A program made the position numbers and the translations under genes. A model generated the notes under the pieces. It had not been told where the DNA came from, ran no database searches, and was given only the letters and a program-made list of their open reading frames with translations. A stretch of DNA of 64,000 bases, taken from Acetobacter cerevisiae. GTDB lineage: Bacteria; Pseudomonadota; Alphaproteobacteria; Acetobacterales; Acetobacteraceae. The stretch is taken from positions 124,001 to 188,000 of the forward strand of contig NZ_LHZA01000157.1 in the NCBI RefSeq assembly GCF_001580535.1. Reading direction: 5' to 3'. Positions 48,726 through 58,114 of this stretch are shown piece by piece; the first letter of the stretch is position 1; each line of letters begins with the position of its first letter.

Positions 48726-49658
48726 TTAGTGAAGCGGGAGAGGGAAGCCGTTCACCGTCAGCACACCCCCTTGCCAGACGGTATTCCACACATTCACATC
48801 GTTCTGGCTGTGGCTGACCAGCCGGGCCAGCACGAGGCCTGCGGCCAGCTTCATCTGTTTGGCGGTCCGGGCCTTTTCAATCAGGGCTTCCAGATTGCTG
48901 ACTTCCAGATGACCGGAGGCCGTTGTGGCATCGACATTCCCGGTGAGGGTGGCTGTGCCATTGCCTTTCAGCTGCACGGTGTCGCGCGTCGCATTAAAGC
49001 TGGAAATGGTGACATGGACTGCGGGGGCAGCGGTGGATTTCCCTCCGATGGCTGCCATCAGCGCCGGCAGTTCGGATGCCGGCAGCGAGAACGCGGCATC
49101 AGCAGCGGAGGGGAGCAGGGCTTCATTACTAATCCCCTGATAGCTCAGGCCGGACAGTGCAAGTGTTGCGGCACTGGTATGGGCGGAGGTGCTGCCTTCC
49201 ACCTTGAAATGTGCGGTGCTGCTGGACACGCGGTTAGAGCCGTGCGTCAGAACCGCATTGTTCCATGTGATGTCATACCCACCGCCGGCTTTCAGGGTTG
49301 CTGCGGCAGTTTGCCCCTGCTGGGCCAGCCAGTCTGAGCACGCGGCGTTGTGGCGGCCGGTGATGGCGGACATCAGCAGCAGCGAGGCCGCGTCAGCCTG
49401 ATCATGTGCGGCATCGGCCGAGCTGCCGGTGAAAGTCATCTTCCCGGCGGTCAGCCCGCTGCTGCCATCAGGTGTGCGCACGACCACGTTCTCATACGTC
49501 ACGCCATGCGCGCTGTCCTGTGCGGAACCGTGGGTAATCACGGCGCAGGCGGCGGGAGGAGCTGCGGCGTGTGTTGCCCGTAACGGAACAACGGCGGCGC
49601 AAAGACCAAGGCTCATAAGCATGAGCCCAGCGGGGGAAGGAATGGTGTTGTGTTTCAT
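48726..49658 (-). CDS. Exported protein of unknown function, possibly DUF2125-like
   Basis: A 310-residue protein. The signal peptide is about 1-31 (GLMLMSLGLCAAVVPLRATHA, then AAP). The mature part is Ala/Ser/Thr/Gly-rich with alternating strands and ends LARLVSHSQNDVNVWNTVWQGGVLTVNGFPLPLH, which resembles the end of DUF2125 proteins (low confidence). It would be periplasmic. The ATG at 49656-49658 directly precedes the signal; a longer frame to 49739 has no support. There is no clear ribosome site. Confidence 0.7.
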   Translation of the reverse strand: MKHNTIPSPAGLMLMSLGLCAAVVPLRATHAAAPPAACAVITHGSAQDSAHGVTYENVVVRTPDGSSGLTAGKMTFTGSSADAAHDQADAASLLLMSAITGRHNAACSDWLAQQGQTAAATLKAGGGYDITWNNAVLTHGSNRVSSSTAHFKVEGSTSAHTSAATLALSGLSYQGISNEALLPSAADAAFSLPASELPALMAAIGGKSTAAPAVHVTISSFNATRDTVQLKGNGTATLTGNVDATTASGHLEVSNLEALIEKARTAKQMKLAAGLVLARLVSHSQNDVNVWNTVWQGGVLTVNGFPLPLH

Positions 49659-49771
49659 TTGATCGTAAAGGTGGCGTATGCGGGTTCCGGGTGCAATCCG
49701 GATCTTAAAAATAATACAGATTTCACGCGTCCGATCCAAAAGCGCGTGTCACATTAAAAAGAGCGCAGCAG

Positions 49772-50761
49772 ATGTTCAGACTGGACCCTTTCCTCATTGG
49801 CCTGCTCTGCACCATTTTTCTGGCGACGGTCTTGCCGTGCCATGGTGCAGCCGTGCCGGTTTTTCAGTGGCTTGCCATTCTTGTCATTGCCCTGATGTTT
49901 TTCCTGCAAGGCGCGCGCCTGTCCCGCAAGGCGGTCGTTGATGGCGTAATGGCCTGGCGGCTGCACCTGATTATTCTGGCCTGCACATTTGTTCTGTTCC
50001 CGCTGCTGGGGCTGGCCGCACATGCTCTGATGCCGGGGCTGTTGCAGAATGATGTCTGGCTCGGGGTGCTGTTCCTGTGCTGCCTGCCGTCCACTGTGCA
50101 GTCTTCCATTGCGTTTACCTCTATTGGCGGGGGCAATGTGCCAGCGGCTGTCTGTGCGGCCACGGCGTCCAATATTGCAGGGATTTTTATCACGCCATTT
50201 CTGGTGGGACTGGTGCTCAGCAAGCATGGCGGGGCCTCTGGCAATGTGATGAATATCGTTTTCCAGCTACTCCTGCCGTTTCTTCTCGGGCAGCTGCCCC
50301 AGCCATGGATCGGCAAGTGGGCGCACCGGAACAAGAAGCTGCTTTCCCTCACGGATCGCGGGTCTATCCTGATTGTGGTCTACACGGCCTTCAGTGAGGC
50401 CGTGATGCAGGGCTTGTGGCACCGCCTGCCGCTGAGCCAGCTTGCTCTGATCGCACTGGTGGATTTCCTGCTGCTGGTCTGCGTGCTGGTAATTACGGCT
50501 TATGGCAGCCGTCTGGCAGGCGTGCCGCTGCGTGATGAGATTGCCATTGTGTTCTGTGGTTCCAAAAAAACGCTGGCGTCTGGCGTGCCGATGGCCAACG
50601 TGCTGTTCCCCGCAGCCTCTGTCGGGCTTATCGTCCTGCCGCTGATGATCTATCACCAGATCCAGTTGTTCGTCTGTGCGGTGCTGGCCAGAAAATTTGC
50701 CCGCATGACGCAGGAAAACGCGGAAGGCCTGCAGGCGGCAGGAGGGCCGCAAAAGGAGTAA
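49772..50761 (+). CDS. Bile acid:sodium symporter-family transporter (YfeH/SLC10A7 type)
   Basis: A 329-residue membrane protein with about ten hydrophobic helices. The pattern FLQGARLSRKAVVDG, LCCLPSTVQSSIAFTSIGGGNVPAAVCAATASNIAGIFITPFLVG and CGSKKTLASGVPMANVLFP is typical of the SBF-like group. The substrate is unknown; relatives move organic anions with sodium. AGCGCAGCAG precedes the ATG. The downstream decarboxylase starts 3 bases after its stop with a strong ribosome site, so the two form an operon, and the transporter may serve that enzyme's substrate or product. Confidence 0.88.
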   Translation: MFRLDPFLIGLLCTIFLATVLPCHGAAVPVFQWLAILVIALMFFLQGARLSRKAVVDGVMAWRLHLIILACTFVLFPLLGLAAHALMPGLLQNDVWLGVLFLCCLPSTVQSSIAFTSIGGGNVPAAVCAATASNIAGIFITPFLVGLVLSKHGGASGNVMNIVFQLLLPFLLGQLPQPWIGKWAHRNKKLLSLTDRGSILIVVYTAFSEAVMQGLWHRLPLSQLALIALVDFLLLVCVLVITAYGSRLAGVPLRDEIAIVFCGSKKTLASGVPMANVLFPAASVGLIVLPLMIYHQIQLFVCAVLARKFARMTQENAEGLQAAGGPQKE

Positions 50762-50764
50762 AAC

Positions 50765-52219
50765 GTGGCGGGGCTTGATCCGGAAAACTGGGACGCATTA
50801 CGGGCGCTGGGGCACCGCATGCTGGATGAAATGCTGGACAACGTGCAGAACGTGGGCTCCGGCCCGGTCTGGCAGCCCATGCCAGATACCGTCCGGCAGG
50901 GCTTTCGGGATGCAGCGCTGCCCACGCAGGAAACCTCTCTGACAGCACTTTATGACCAGTTTTCTCAGTCTGTGACGCCCTACGCGACTGGCAACCGCCA
51001 TCCGCGCTTTATGGGATGGGTGCATGGCGGCGGTACGGCACAGGGAATGCTGGCCGAGCTTCTGGCCGCTGGTCTGAACGCCAACCTTGGTGGCCGGGAC
51101 CATGCGCCGATTGAAGTGGAGCGCATGGTCATTCGCTGGGCCGCGACCATGCTGGGCTTTCCGGAAACCGCGACGGGTGTGCTGGTCACGGGTTCTTCCA
51201 TGGCCAATTTTATCGCCATGATTACGGCAAGTCGCGCTGTGAATGGTGGTCTTGAGATGAGGAGCGCGGGGCTGGCAGGCCGCAAGCTGGTTGGCTACGC
51301 GGCTCAAACGGCCCACGGTTGCATTGCCCGCGCCTTTGATATGGCAGGCCTTGGCACGCAGGCGCTGCGCCGGGTACCGGTCGATGCAGATTTCCGGATG
51401 GATATGGCGGCCCTGCGGCAGATGGTGGCGGCAGACCGGGCTGCCGGGCTGGAACCGTTTGTGGTGGTGGGCACGGCAGGGACGGTTGATACTGGCTCGA
51501 TTGATCCGCTCACGGCTCTGGCGGGTTTTGCTGAGGCCGAGAACCTCTGGTTCCATGTGGATGGGGCATTCGGTGCTATGGCACGACTTTCTCCAGACTA
51601 CGCTCCGGCGCTGGCTGGCATGGAGCGGGCCAACAGCATTGCGTTCGATTTCCATAAATGGGCGCAGACCCCTTACGATGCCGGGTGCGTTCTGGTGCGC
51701 GAGCCGGGGCGTCAGGCTGCGGCCTTTGCGCAGTCTCTGGCTTATCTGTCGCGGGAAGATCGTGGGCTGGCTGCGGGAGCACCGTGGTTTTGTGATCTGG
51801 GTCCGGATTTGTCCCGTGGTTTCCGGGCTCTGAAGGTCTGGTTCACGCTGGCCTCGTTCGGAACCGAACGGCTGGGCGGTGTGGTGTCGCAGTGCTGTGC
51901 GGCGGCGCAGCATCTGGCCAAACGGGTTCAGGCAACGCCCTGCCTCGAATTGTTGGCGCCTGTTACGCTCAACATCGTCTGCTTCCGGGTTATTGCATCA
52001 GACACGGATGAAGACAGCCTGAACGGCGAACTGGTGAAAGACCTGCAGGAAAGTGGCGTGGCTGCGCCTTCTACCACAATCGTGCATGGCAAGCGTGCCA
52101 TTCGGGCTGCGATCGTCAACCACCGCACGGTGGAAGCCGATGCAGACCTTATGCTTGAGACCCTGCTGGATCTGGCGGAAAAACGGCTTGGCCAGAAGCT
52201 GGAGCGTCAGACAGCCTGA
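50765..52219 (+). CDS. PLP-dependent group II decarboxylase
   Basis: A 484-residue protein of the glutamate/aromatic-amino-acid decarboxylase family. The PLP lysine is in AFDFHKWAQTPYDAGCVL, preceded by LWFHVDGAFGAMARL (aspartate contact with the PLP ring) and VVVGTAGTVDTGSIDPL. The N-terminal NRHPRFMGWVHGGGTAQGMLAELLAAGLNAN matches the family. Which amino acid it uses is not clear. The start is GTG at 50765 with AGGAG 6 bases upstream, 3 bases after the transporter stop. Confidence 0.88.
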   Translation: MAGLDPENWDALRALGHRMLDEMLDNVQNVGSGPVWQPMPDTVRQGFRDAALPTQETSLTALYDQFSQSVTPYATGNRHPRFMGWVHGGGTAQGMLAELLAAGLNANLGGRDHAPIEVERMVIRWAATMLGFPETATGVLVTGSSMANFIAMITASRAVNGGLEMRSAGLAGRKLVGYAAQTAHGCIARAFDMAGLGTQALRRVPVDADFRMDMAALRQMVAADRAAGLEPFVVVGTAGTVDTGSIDPLTALAGFAEAENLWFHVDGAFGAMARLSPDYAPALAGMERANSIAFDFHKWAQTPYDAGCVLVREPGRQAAAFAQSLAYLSREDRGLAAGAPWFCDLGPDLSRGFRALKVWFTLASFGTERLGGVVSQCCAAAQHLAKRVQATPCLELLAPVTLNIVCFRVIASDTDEDSLNGELVKDLQESGVAAPSTTIVHGKRAIRAAIVNHRTVEADADLMLETLLDLAEKRLGQKLERQTA

Positions 52220-52257
52220 GTGATTTTCTTAAGGCAGCCCGAGGGGGCAGCTTCACC

Positions 52258-52295
52258 CTTCAGCGCAGATGCTGGTATTTGTGTCTGCGCTGAAG
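52258..52295. terminator. Perfect 12-pair hairpin between convergent decarboxylase and cobT
   Basis: CTTCAGCGCAGA (52258-52269) and TCTGCGCTGAAG (52284-52295) are perfectly complementary with a 14-base loop. The hairpin lies between the ends of the decarboxylase (+) and cobT (-). There is no T-run. Confidence 0.6.
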
Positions 52296-52318
52296 TCTGA
52301 CTGCACAAAAGCGGGGTT

Positions 52319-54262
52319 TTACCGCCGTCTGGCTTTGCCGGGGCGGCCGGGGCGGTTTTGTTTTTCATCAAACAGACCAGAGAGGGCTTGCAGCATGGTG
52401 CCGCCCAGTTCTTCCGCATCGGTGAGGGTCACAGCGCGCTGGTAATACCGGCCCACGTCATGCCCAATCCCGATGGCGGTCAGTTCGACCGGGCTGCGTT
52501 CTTCAATCTGATGAATAACGGCGCGGAGATGGTCTTCCAGATAGGAGGCCGGATTGACGGAGAGCGTGCTGTCATCCACCGGCGCGCCATCTGAAATCAC
52601 CATCAGGATTTTGCGGGATTCAGGCCGGCCCTTCAGGCGTTTCCATGCCCAGAGCAGGGCTTCACCGTCGATGTTTTCTTTTAAAAGCCCTTCACGCAGC
52701 ATCAGGCCGAGATTGGGGCGAGCGCGCCGCCAGGGCATATCGGCAGCTTTGTAGATGATGTGGCGCAGATCGTTCAGGCGTCCGGGTTCTGCCGGTTTGC
52801 CGTCTTTGACCCATTGCTCGCGGCTTTGGCCACCTTTCCACGCACGGGTGGTAAAGCCGAGGATTTCCACTTTCACGCCACAGCGTTCCAGCGTGCGGGC
52901 CAGAATATCCCCGCAGGATGCCGCCACAGAAATGGGACGGCCCCGCATGGAGCCGGAATTATCAATCAGCAGCGTGACAACCGTATCGCGGAATTCCGTC
53001 TCCTGCTCACGCTTGTAGGAGAGGGAAAGCATGGGGTTGACCACAATGCGGGAAAGACGCCCGGCATCCAGAATGCCTTCTTCAAGGTCAAACTCCCACG
53101 CGCGCGTCTGCTGTGCCATCAGGCGGCGTTGCAGCTTGTTGGCCAGACGGGAGACGACCCCCTGCAAGGTTGCCAGCTGCAGATCCAGTTGATGCCGCAG
53201 GCGGTTCAGTTCTTCCGGGTCACACAGTTCTTCCGCTTTGATTTCTTCATCAAAGGCGGTGGTGTAGGCGTGGTAACCGCCAGCGGTTTCTCCCGGTTCG
53301 TGCTCAGGGGGAGCACTGGGGCCTGCAGCTTCACCCGTGCCATCTGCACCGCTGCCCTCGCGGTCTTCTTCCATCGCTTCCGGGGAGGATTCACCGCCAC
53401 CACCCATCAGTTCCGGCTGCGGGACCGGGTCGGAAGACGAGTCCGGCTCAGGCGGAACATCTTCTTCCTGCGCTTCCGGTGGCGGGGCGTTGCTTTCGTC
53501 TTCGTCGGCGGCAGAATCGGAGCCGTTATCATCGGCTTCCATCTCGTCAGATGGAGAGTCATCTTCCGTCAGAGAGCACGCTGCCAGAAGTTTCCGGGTC
53601 GCTTTGGCGTAGGCCGCCTGATCATCCTGACTGAGAGCCAGATTTTCCAGAGCCGTTTGCGCCTGCGGGGACAGGGCAGCCTGCCATTTGCGCAAGATAG
53701 ATTGAGCAGAGTCCGGGGCTGGTTCGCCCGTCAGGCGTTCCCGTGCCAGCAGTTCCAGCGCGACGGCTGGAGAAAGGTCATCAGGATCAGTCATCCGGTC
53801 CAGACCGGCAGCCTGACAGTCCTTTTCCAGTCTGTGGCGCAGGTTTGCCGCCACGCCACGCATATGCCGTGCCCCAACGGCCTCAATGCGGGCCTGTTCC
53901 AGAGCGTCATACACGTCCCGTGCCACGGTATCGTCTGGCTGGCGGGCGCGGTGCAGGTCAAAGTCATGGTGTTTCAGCCGGAGCGCCTGAGCATCCGCGA
54001 CCCCACGGATACGCTCAATTTCTTCCTCATCCATATGGCGGGAAGGCTGGGGAAGGCGGATTTTTCCAGCAAGGCTGATTGGCCCCACAGGCATGTTGCC
54101 TGTGTGGAATGAAACCTCTGCCTCCCGCTGGCCGCCGATAGCCCGCAATGTTGCCGCGGTGGCCTGCTTGAAGGCGTCAACCCGGTTGGTCTGCTCGGAC
54201 TCGCTGGCTGGCCGGTTATGGCCAGACGGTGGAGCGTGCGCTCCCTTCCTGCTGTCAGCCAT
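52319..54262 (-). CDS. cobT: Cobaltochelatase subunit CobT
   Basis: A 647-residue subunit of the aerobic CobNST cobaltochelatase that inserts cobalt into hydrogenobyrinate a,c-diamide. The N-terminal helical region (about 20-290) is followed by a highly acidic Glu/Asp/Ser/Pro linker (about 225-340). The C-terminal von Willebrand A domain has the MIDAS motif [15 protein letters not shown] and [10 protein letters not shown]. It follows cobS by 36 bases. cobN is not in the window. It ends in a basic tail (KARRR). Confidence 0.94.
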   Translation of the reverse strand: MADSRKGAHAPPSGHNRPASESEQTNRVDAFKQATAATLRAIGGQREAEVSFHTGNMPVGPISLAGKIRLPQPSRHMDEEEIERIRGVADAQALRLKHHDFDLHRARQPDDTVARDVYDALEQARIEAVGARHMRGVAANLRHRLEKDCQAAGLDRMTDPDDLSPAVALELLARERLTGEPAPDSAQSILRKWQAALSPQAQTALENLALSQDDQAAYAKATRKLLAACSLTEDDSPSDEMEADDNGSDSAADEDESNAPPPEAQEEDVPPEPDSSSDPVPQPELMGGGGESSPEAMEEDREGSGADGTGEAAGPSAPPEHEPGETAGGYHAYTTAFDEEIKAEELCDPEELNRLRHQLDLQLATLQGVVSRLANKLQRRLMAQQTRAWEFDLEEGILDAGRLSRIVVNPMLSLSYKREQETEFRDTVVTLLIDNSGSMRGRPISVAASCGDILARTLERCGVKVEILGFTTRAWKGGQSREQWVKDGKPAEPGRLNDLRHIIYKAADMPWRRARPNLGLMLREGLLKENIDGEALLWAWKRLKGRPESRKILMVISDGAPVDDSTLSVNPASYLEDHLRAVIHQIEERSPVELTAIGIGHDVGRYYQRAVTLTDAEELGGTMLQALSGLFDEKQNRPGRPGKARRR

Positions 54263-54298
54263 TGATAAAGCCGCTCTCCGTTTGTGCTTCAGGCGCCC

Positions 54299-55297
54299 TT
54301 ATTTGGACAGGGGACTTTTGTTGAAGCAGCGCTGATAATATTCGGCCACCATGCCGCGTTCGGCCTCATCACACTTGTTGAGGAAGGTCACGCGGAAGGC
54401 GAAGGCCGTATCCTTGAAAATCTTCTCGTTTTCAGCCCAGGCGATCACGGAGCGCGGGGACATCACGGTGGACAGGTCGCCCGCCATAAAGCCGGCACGG
54501 GTAAGTTCCGCCAGTGCGACCATGCTCTCAATGGTGCGGCGGGCTTCTCTGTCATCCGGGCTGATACCCATGCGGGAGAGCACAATGCCCACTTCCTGCG
54601 CATGCGGCAGATAGTTCAGGGAGGTTACGATGTTCCAGCGGTCCATCTGGCCCTGATTGATCTGCTGCGTGCCGTGATACAGGCCCGTGGTGTCACCCAG
54701 ACCAATGGTGTTGGCTGTGGCGAACAGGCGGAACCACGGGTGCGGTTTGATCACGCGGTTCTGATCCAGCAGCGTCAGCTGGCCTTCCACTTCCAGCACG
54801 CGCTGGATGACGAACATCACATCCGGGCGGCCTGCATCATATTCATCAAATACCAGCGCGCAGGGGTGCTGGAGGCACCAGGGCAGCAGGCCTTCCTGAA
54901 ATTCCGTAATCTGCTGGCCGTCCCGCACCACAATGGCGTCCTTGCCGATCAGGTCGATACGGGAGACGTGGCTGTCCAGATTGATGCGCACGCACGGCCA
55001 GTTCAGGCGGGCAGAAATCTGCTCGATGTGGGAAGACTTCCCGGTGCCGTGGAAGCCCTGCACCATCACGCGGCGGTTGAACGCAAAGCCTGCCAGAATG
55101 GCCAATGTGGTATCGTGGTCAAACAGATAGGCTGGGTCGATCTCCGGCACATGCTCGGTGCGGATGGAGAAGGCCGGAACCGTCAGGTCAGAATCGATAC
55201 CAAACACCTCGCGCACAGAAACCTGAAGATCAGGCGCAGAAAGAGCTGAAATCGGGGGAAGATCGCCTGGGGTGGTCAGGCTGGCAGAATCAGTCAT
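54299..55297 (-). CDS. cobS: Cobaltochelatase subunit CobS (AAA+)
   Basis: A 332-residue AAA+ ATPase partner of CobT, MoxR-like. Walker A is GFHGTGKSSH (81-90), Walker B CALVFDEYDAGRPDV, and LFATANTIGLGDTTGLYHG is sensor I with the CobS-type loop. SPRSVIAWAEN is the sensor II region. It sits between a J-domain gene and cobT, the usual alphaproteobacterial order. The ATG at 55295-55297 fits the family N-terminus. Confidence 0.95.
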   Translation of the reverse strand: MTDSASLTTPGDLPPISALSAPDLQVSVREVFGIDSDLTVPAFSIRTEHVPEIDPAYLFDHDTTLAILAGFAFNRRVMVQGFHGTGKSSHIEQISARLNWPCVRINLDSHVSRIDLIGKDAIVVRDGQQITEFQEGLLPWCLQHPCALVFDEYDAGRPDVMFVIQRVLEVEGQLTLLDQNRVIKPHPWFRLFATANTIGLGDTTGLYHGTQQINQGQMDRWNIVTSLNYLPHAQEVGIVLSRMGISPDDREARRTIESMVALAELTRAGFMAGDLSTVMSPRSVIAWAENEKIFKDTAFAFRVTFLNKCDEAERGMVAEYYQRCFNKSPLSK

Positions 55298-55392
55298 TCT
55301 TTATCCGTCTGGTAGGTGGGCATTCCGAAAGGACAGTCAGACACGCGCCGGTGTCAGGGCTGCCTCTTTATAATGCAGGCAGCATGGCATGG

Positions 55393-56001
55393 TTACCCGG
55401 CTTTTTCGAGGCCTTCTGCCATAAGATGTGCCCTGAGAGCCGTGAACGCAACATTGATGCTTTTCAGCCGCTCTTCCGAGCGCCGGTCACCATTGTTGGC
55501 ATCCGGGTGATGCTTGCGGGCCAGCGAGCGGTAACGCGCTTTTGCATCGTCCAGTGTTACGGGCCAGGGCAGGCCGAGTGTTGCCAGAGGTTCACGCAGG
55601 GCTTCCGGTGCGCCGGGGGTGGCTCGACTTTTCGCGCGTTCCGCACGGGAGCGCCGGTTCTGGCCAAGGATATCAAGCGGGTCCAGCACGTCTTCTTCAT
55701 GAAACGTCTGTTTGCCGGGCTTCCCACTCTGGCCAAACGCCCAGGATGGCCGATCCCATGCGATATCGGCACGCAGATGCGCTTCAATCTGGCCGGGTGA
55801 CATCCCTTTGTAGTAATCCCAGCGTGCGTTATACTCCCGCACATGCTCGAGACAGAACCAGTAATACTGGTTAAGGGTCTCGCGTGAGCGGGGGGCACGA
55901 TAGCCTGCCGGCTTTTCACAATCAGGCATGTCACAGCAGCGCTGGGGCGCATCCGGATCCGGATCGAACGCCCGGTGACGGGTATTCCTTCGCTTCATCA
56001 T
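55393..56001 (-). CDS. J-domain (DnaJ-like) protein
   Basis: A 202-residue protein with a C-terminal J domain. The HPD motif is at 165-167 (YRSLARKHHPDANNGDRR), preceded by ATLGLPWPVTLDDAKA and followed by INVAFTAL. The N-terminal half has a cysteine cluster (CCDMPDCEKPAGYRAP, then WFCLEHVREYNARWDYY) that may bind zinc. Proteins of this type commonly precede cobS-cobT in alphaproteobacteria; it would stimulate DnaK. Two adjacent ATGs (56001 and 55998) are possible starts. Confidence 0.9.
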   Translation of the reverse strand: MMKRRNTRHRAFDPDPDAPQRCCDMPDCEKPAGYRAPRSRETLNQYYWFCLEHVREYNARWDYYKGMSPGQIEAHLRADIAWDRPSWAFGQSGKPGKQTFHEEDVLDPLDILGQNRRSRAERAKSRATPGAPEALREPLATLGLPWPVTLDDAKARYRSLARKHHPDANNGDRRSEERLKSINVAFTALRAHLMAEGLEKAG

Positions 56002-56048
56002 CAGGGTTATGTGCGTGCTGGTGTGTTCTGTGCAAGAGGGAACGTAGG

Positions 56049-56384
56049 ATGACGCAACGCAATTCAGCTTCCACGCCTGAGGCAGACGGCATCCGTGCCC
56101 GCCGGGTGAGAGATGCTCTGACTGCTGCCTTCAAGCCGACACGGCTTGAAATTCTGGATGAAAGCAGCCGTCATGCCCATCATGTGGCTATGACGCGTGG
56201 CCCGGAAGCCGGGGCGACAGAAACGCATTTTCGCGTTTATCTGGTCAGTCCTCTTTTTGAGGGTGTGAACCGGGTGAATCGCTCCCGCATGGTGCATGAT
56301 GCGCTGAGCTATGAATTCGGTAGCGGTTTGCACGCACTGGCGCTGACGCTCCGCACGCCGGAAGAAGAGAGCGCTCTGGCATGA
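56049..56384 (+). CDS. bolA: BolA-family protein
   Basis: A 111-residue BolA/IbaG-type protein. The core is RVRDALTAAFKPTRLEILDESSRHAHH, then ETHFRVYLVSPLFEGVNRVNRSRMVHDALSYEF and the terminal HALALTLRTPEE. The invariant histidine near the C-terminus (LHALAL) is the shared cluster ligand with monothiol glutaredoxins. GAGGG lies 8 bases before the ATG; the open frame extends further upstream but would overlap the divergent J-domain gene. The stop overlaps the next start (ATGA). Confidence 0.92.
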   Translation: MTQRNSASTPEADGIRARRVRDALTAAFKPTRLEILDESSRHAHHVAMTRGPEAGATETHFRVYLVSPLFEGVNRVNRSRMVHDALSYEFGSGLHALALTLRTPEEESALA

Positions 56385-56977
56385 CACAGCTGGGAAGACC
56401 TCCGCGGTATCAAGCGGCCTCAGGTCTGACGCGCCGCAGTCTGGTGCTGCTGGCACCGGTTTTTCTGGCAGCCTGCGCCACCGGGCAGGGTAATCAGACG
56501 GCCCCGCAGGCCAGTGATACGGGCCGTGTTGAAGCATGGCTGCGGGCCGCAAAGCTGGAAAATGTGCCCTTTACCCAGACATGGCCGAATGGATCCACCG
56601 GTGGCGGGGTACTGACCTATCACGCTGGCTATCTGCACCTGAATTATACCGTGCCGCATAGTATGGACCTCGAGGCCTCAGGCACGCATGCCGTGTTCAA
56701 GGACAGCCAAACCGGGTCTGAAACACGGATGGGGCTCGCGCATAATCCGCTGGGTGTGCTGATGGGCAATCCCATTACGCTCTCCGGGCCGGTGACAGTG
56801 ACCGATATTCAGAAACCGTCGGGGATCCTGCAGATTTCGCTGGCCCGTACGGAAAATCCGTCACAGGGGCTGGTGACGCTGATTTTCCGGGATGGCGGGC
56901 GTATTCTGGACCTTTATGAAATCCGCATTCTGGATGAACGGCAACGCACGTTGTTCATTCGTCTGGGAGGGGTGTGA
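56381..56977 (+). CDS. LolA-like lipoprotein
   Basis: A 198-residue protein. The N-terminal signal [16 protein letters not shown] carries a lipobox (LAAC, Cys near residue 31), so it appears lipid-anchored. The rest follows the LolA pattern: [87 protein letters not shown]. LolA normally is a soluble periplasmic carrier of lipoproteins, so a lipobox is unusual. Its 3' end overlaps the convergent lipB by 23 bases. Confidence 0.75.
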   Translation: MTQLGRPPRYQAASGLTRRSLVLLAPVFLAACATGQGNQTAPQASDTGRVEAWLRAAKLENVPFTQTWPNGSTGGGVLTYHAGYLHLNYTVPHSMDLEASGTHAVFKDSQTGSETRMGLAHNPLGVLMGNPITLSGPVTVTDIQKPSGILQISLARTENPSQGLVTLIFRDGGRILDLYEIRILDERQRTLFIRLGGV

Positions 56978-57644
56978 GCGCAGAGGGTGTGCTGCCAAAA
57001 ACAGCCTGCCAGCTTTCCGCGAGCGCGGCATCCAGCTGCGCCATCGTGACATTCAGCCCCAGCTTTTCAAAGCTGGTGACGCCGAATTCCCGAATGCCGC
57101 AGGGCACAATGCCCTCAAAATCGGACAGGCGGGGATTGAGATTGATGGACACTCCGTGCCAGCTCACCCAACGTGAGACGCGAACGCCGATGGCCGCAAT
57201 TTTTTCTTCCTGACCGGTGCTGGGGTCAATGACCCATACGCCGACACGTCCCTCGCGACATTCTCCTTTCAGTCCGAATATTGCGAGGGTGCGAATCACC
57301 CATTTTTCCAGCCCATGCACGTAAGACCGCACATCACGCGCCCGGACCTCGCCGTGAGCATTGTGCAGATCCAGCATCACATAAGCGATTCTCTGCCCCG
57401 GTCCGTGGTAAGTCCATTGCCCGCCACGGCCTGCGTCATAGGTAGGGTAATGGTGGGGGTTGAATAAATCTTCCGCTTTTGCGGATGTGCCTGCGGTAAA
57501 AAGAGGTGGGTGTTCCAGCAGCCAGACCCGCTCTGCGGCCTCATTGGCCCGGATTTCCCGCGCCAAAGTTTGCATGCGCGCCAGTGCGGCAGGGTAGGGA
57601 ACGGGCTTTTTGCTAATTTCCCATAAAAAACGTGCGTTGGTCAT
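56955..57644 (-). CDS. lipB: Octanoyltransferase LipB
   Basis: A 229-residue enzyme that moves octanoyl from ACP to lipoyl domains, the first step of lipoate assembly. Motifs are [36 protein letters not shown] (LipB signature), the catalytic lysine in [24 protein letters not shown] and the cysteine in [14 protein letters not shown]. The ATG at 57642-57644 fits. Its C-terminus overlaps the convergent LolA-like gene. Confidence 0.95.
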   Translation of the reverse strand: MTNARFLWEISKKPVPYPAALARMQTLAREIRANEAAERVWLLEHPPLFTAGTSAKAEDLFNPHHYPTYDAGRGGQWTYHGPGQRIAYVMLDLHNAHGEVRARDVRSYVHGLEKWVIRTLAIFGLKGECREGRVGVWVIDPSTGQEEKIAAIGVRVSRWVSWHGVSINLNPRLSDFEGIVPCGIREFGVTSFEKLGLNVTMAQLDAALAESWQAVFGSTPSALTPLPDE

Positions 57645-57717
57645 TGCCGCGTGATCCCGGTTCGGTTATAGGGCTTCTCACCAAACGGTATCGCCTTTCA
57701 GATGCTGGTTGTCACGT

Positions 57718-57804
57718 GCGGTCGTGGCGGAATGGTAGACGCGCAAGCTTGAGGTGCTTGTGGGGGAATACCCCGTGGAAGTTCGAGTCTTCTCGACCGC
57801 ACCA
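57718..57804 (+). tRNA. tRNA-Leu, anticodon GAG
   Basis: The acceptor GCGGTCG (57718-57724) pairs with CGACCGC (57794-57800), followed by discriminator A and an encoded CCA (57802-57804). The anticodon stem CAAGC/GCTTG encloses TTGAGGT with GAG at 57751-57753, reading CUC and CUU leucine codons. A long variable arm (TGGGGGAATACCCCGT) and the T loop GTTCGAGTC are typical of class II tRNA-Leu. Confidence 0.97.
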
Positions 57805-58114
57805 TTTTTTCAGCTCTCACAAAAATCAGTTTTAAAATTGTTCTGGTTTCTGTGAGAGCTGCTTTTTCTCAAAATATTAAATTTTTAACGGCTTATGGCT
57901 GCAAATTGGCTCATTTGGCCATATTCAGGCCCAGCTTTCCCGGTTTAAAAGCAAATAGAGCTAGTGTTGCCGTATGGGTCACACTTTTCTGCGTGTTTGC
58001 GCAAAGCACTCTGTTGTTTTGCCGGTGGGCAGGATTGATTTGACGAACGGGCGTCCCCGCGATTACGAGCGACAGAGTTCACTTTTGTTGTAACTTTTTT
58101 AAGGTGTCGTATTC
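57805..58114. other. Intergenic region between tRNA-Leu and galU
   Basis: No gene is supported in these 310 bases. The left part holds the large hairpin described separately, then an AT-rich stretch. Near galU, TTGACG (58039-58044) with GATTAC at 58061-58066 (16-base spacing) is a possible promoter, and AAGG lies about 11 bases before the galU GTG. Confidence 0.45.
57811..57867 (+). terminator. Long-loop hairpin terminator after tRNA-Leu
   Basis: CAGCTCTCACA (57811-57821) and TGTGAGAGCTG (57851-57861) form a perfect 11-pair stem with an AT-rich 29-base loop. CTTTTT follows immediately, so it should end the tRNA transcript. The loop is much longer than usual. Confidence 0.75.

Noticed and set aside
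52760-54112. 450-codon + strand frame opposite cobT
   Set aside because: It is a shadow of CobT, which has an intact MIDAS motif and family length. No domain is visible in the antisense frame.
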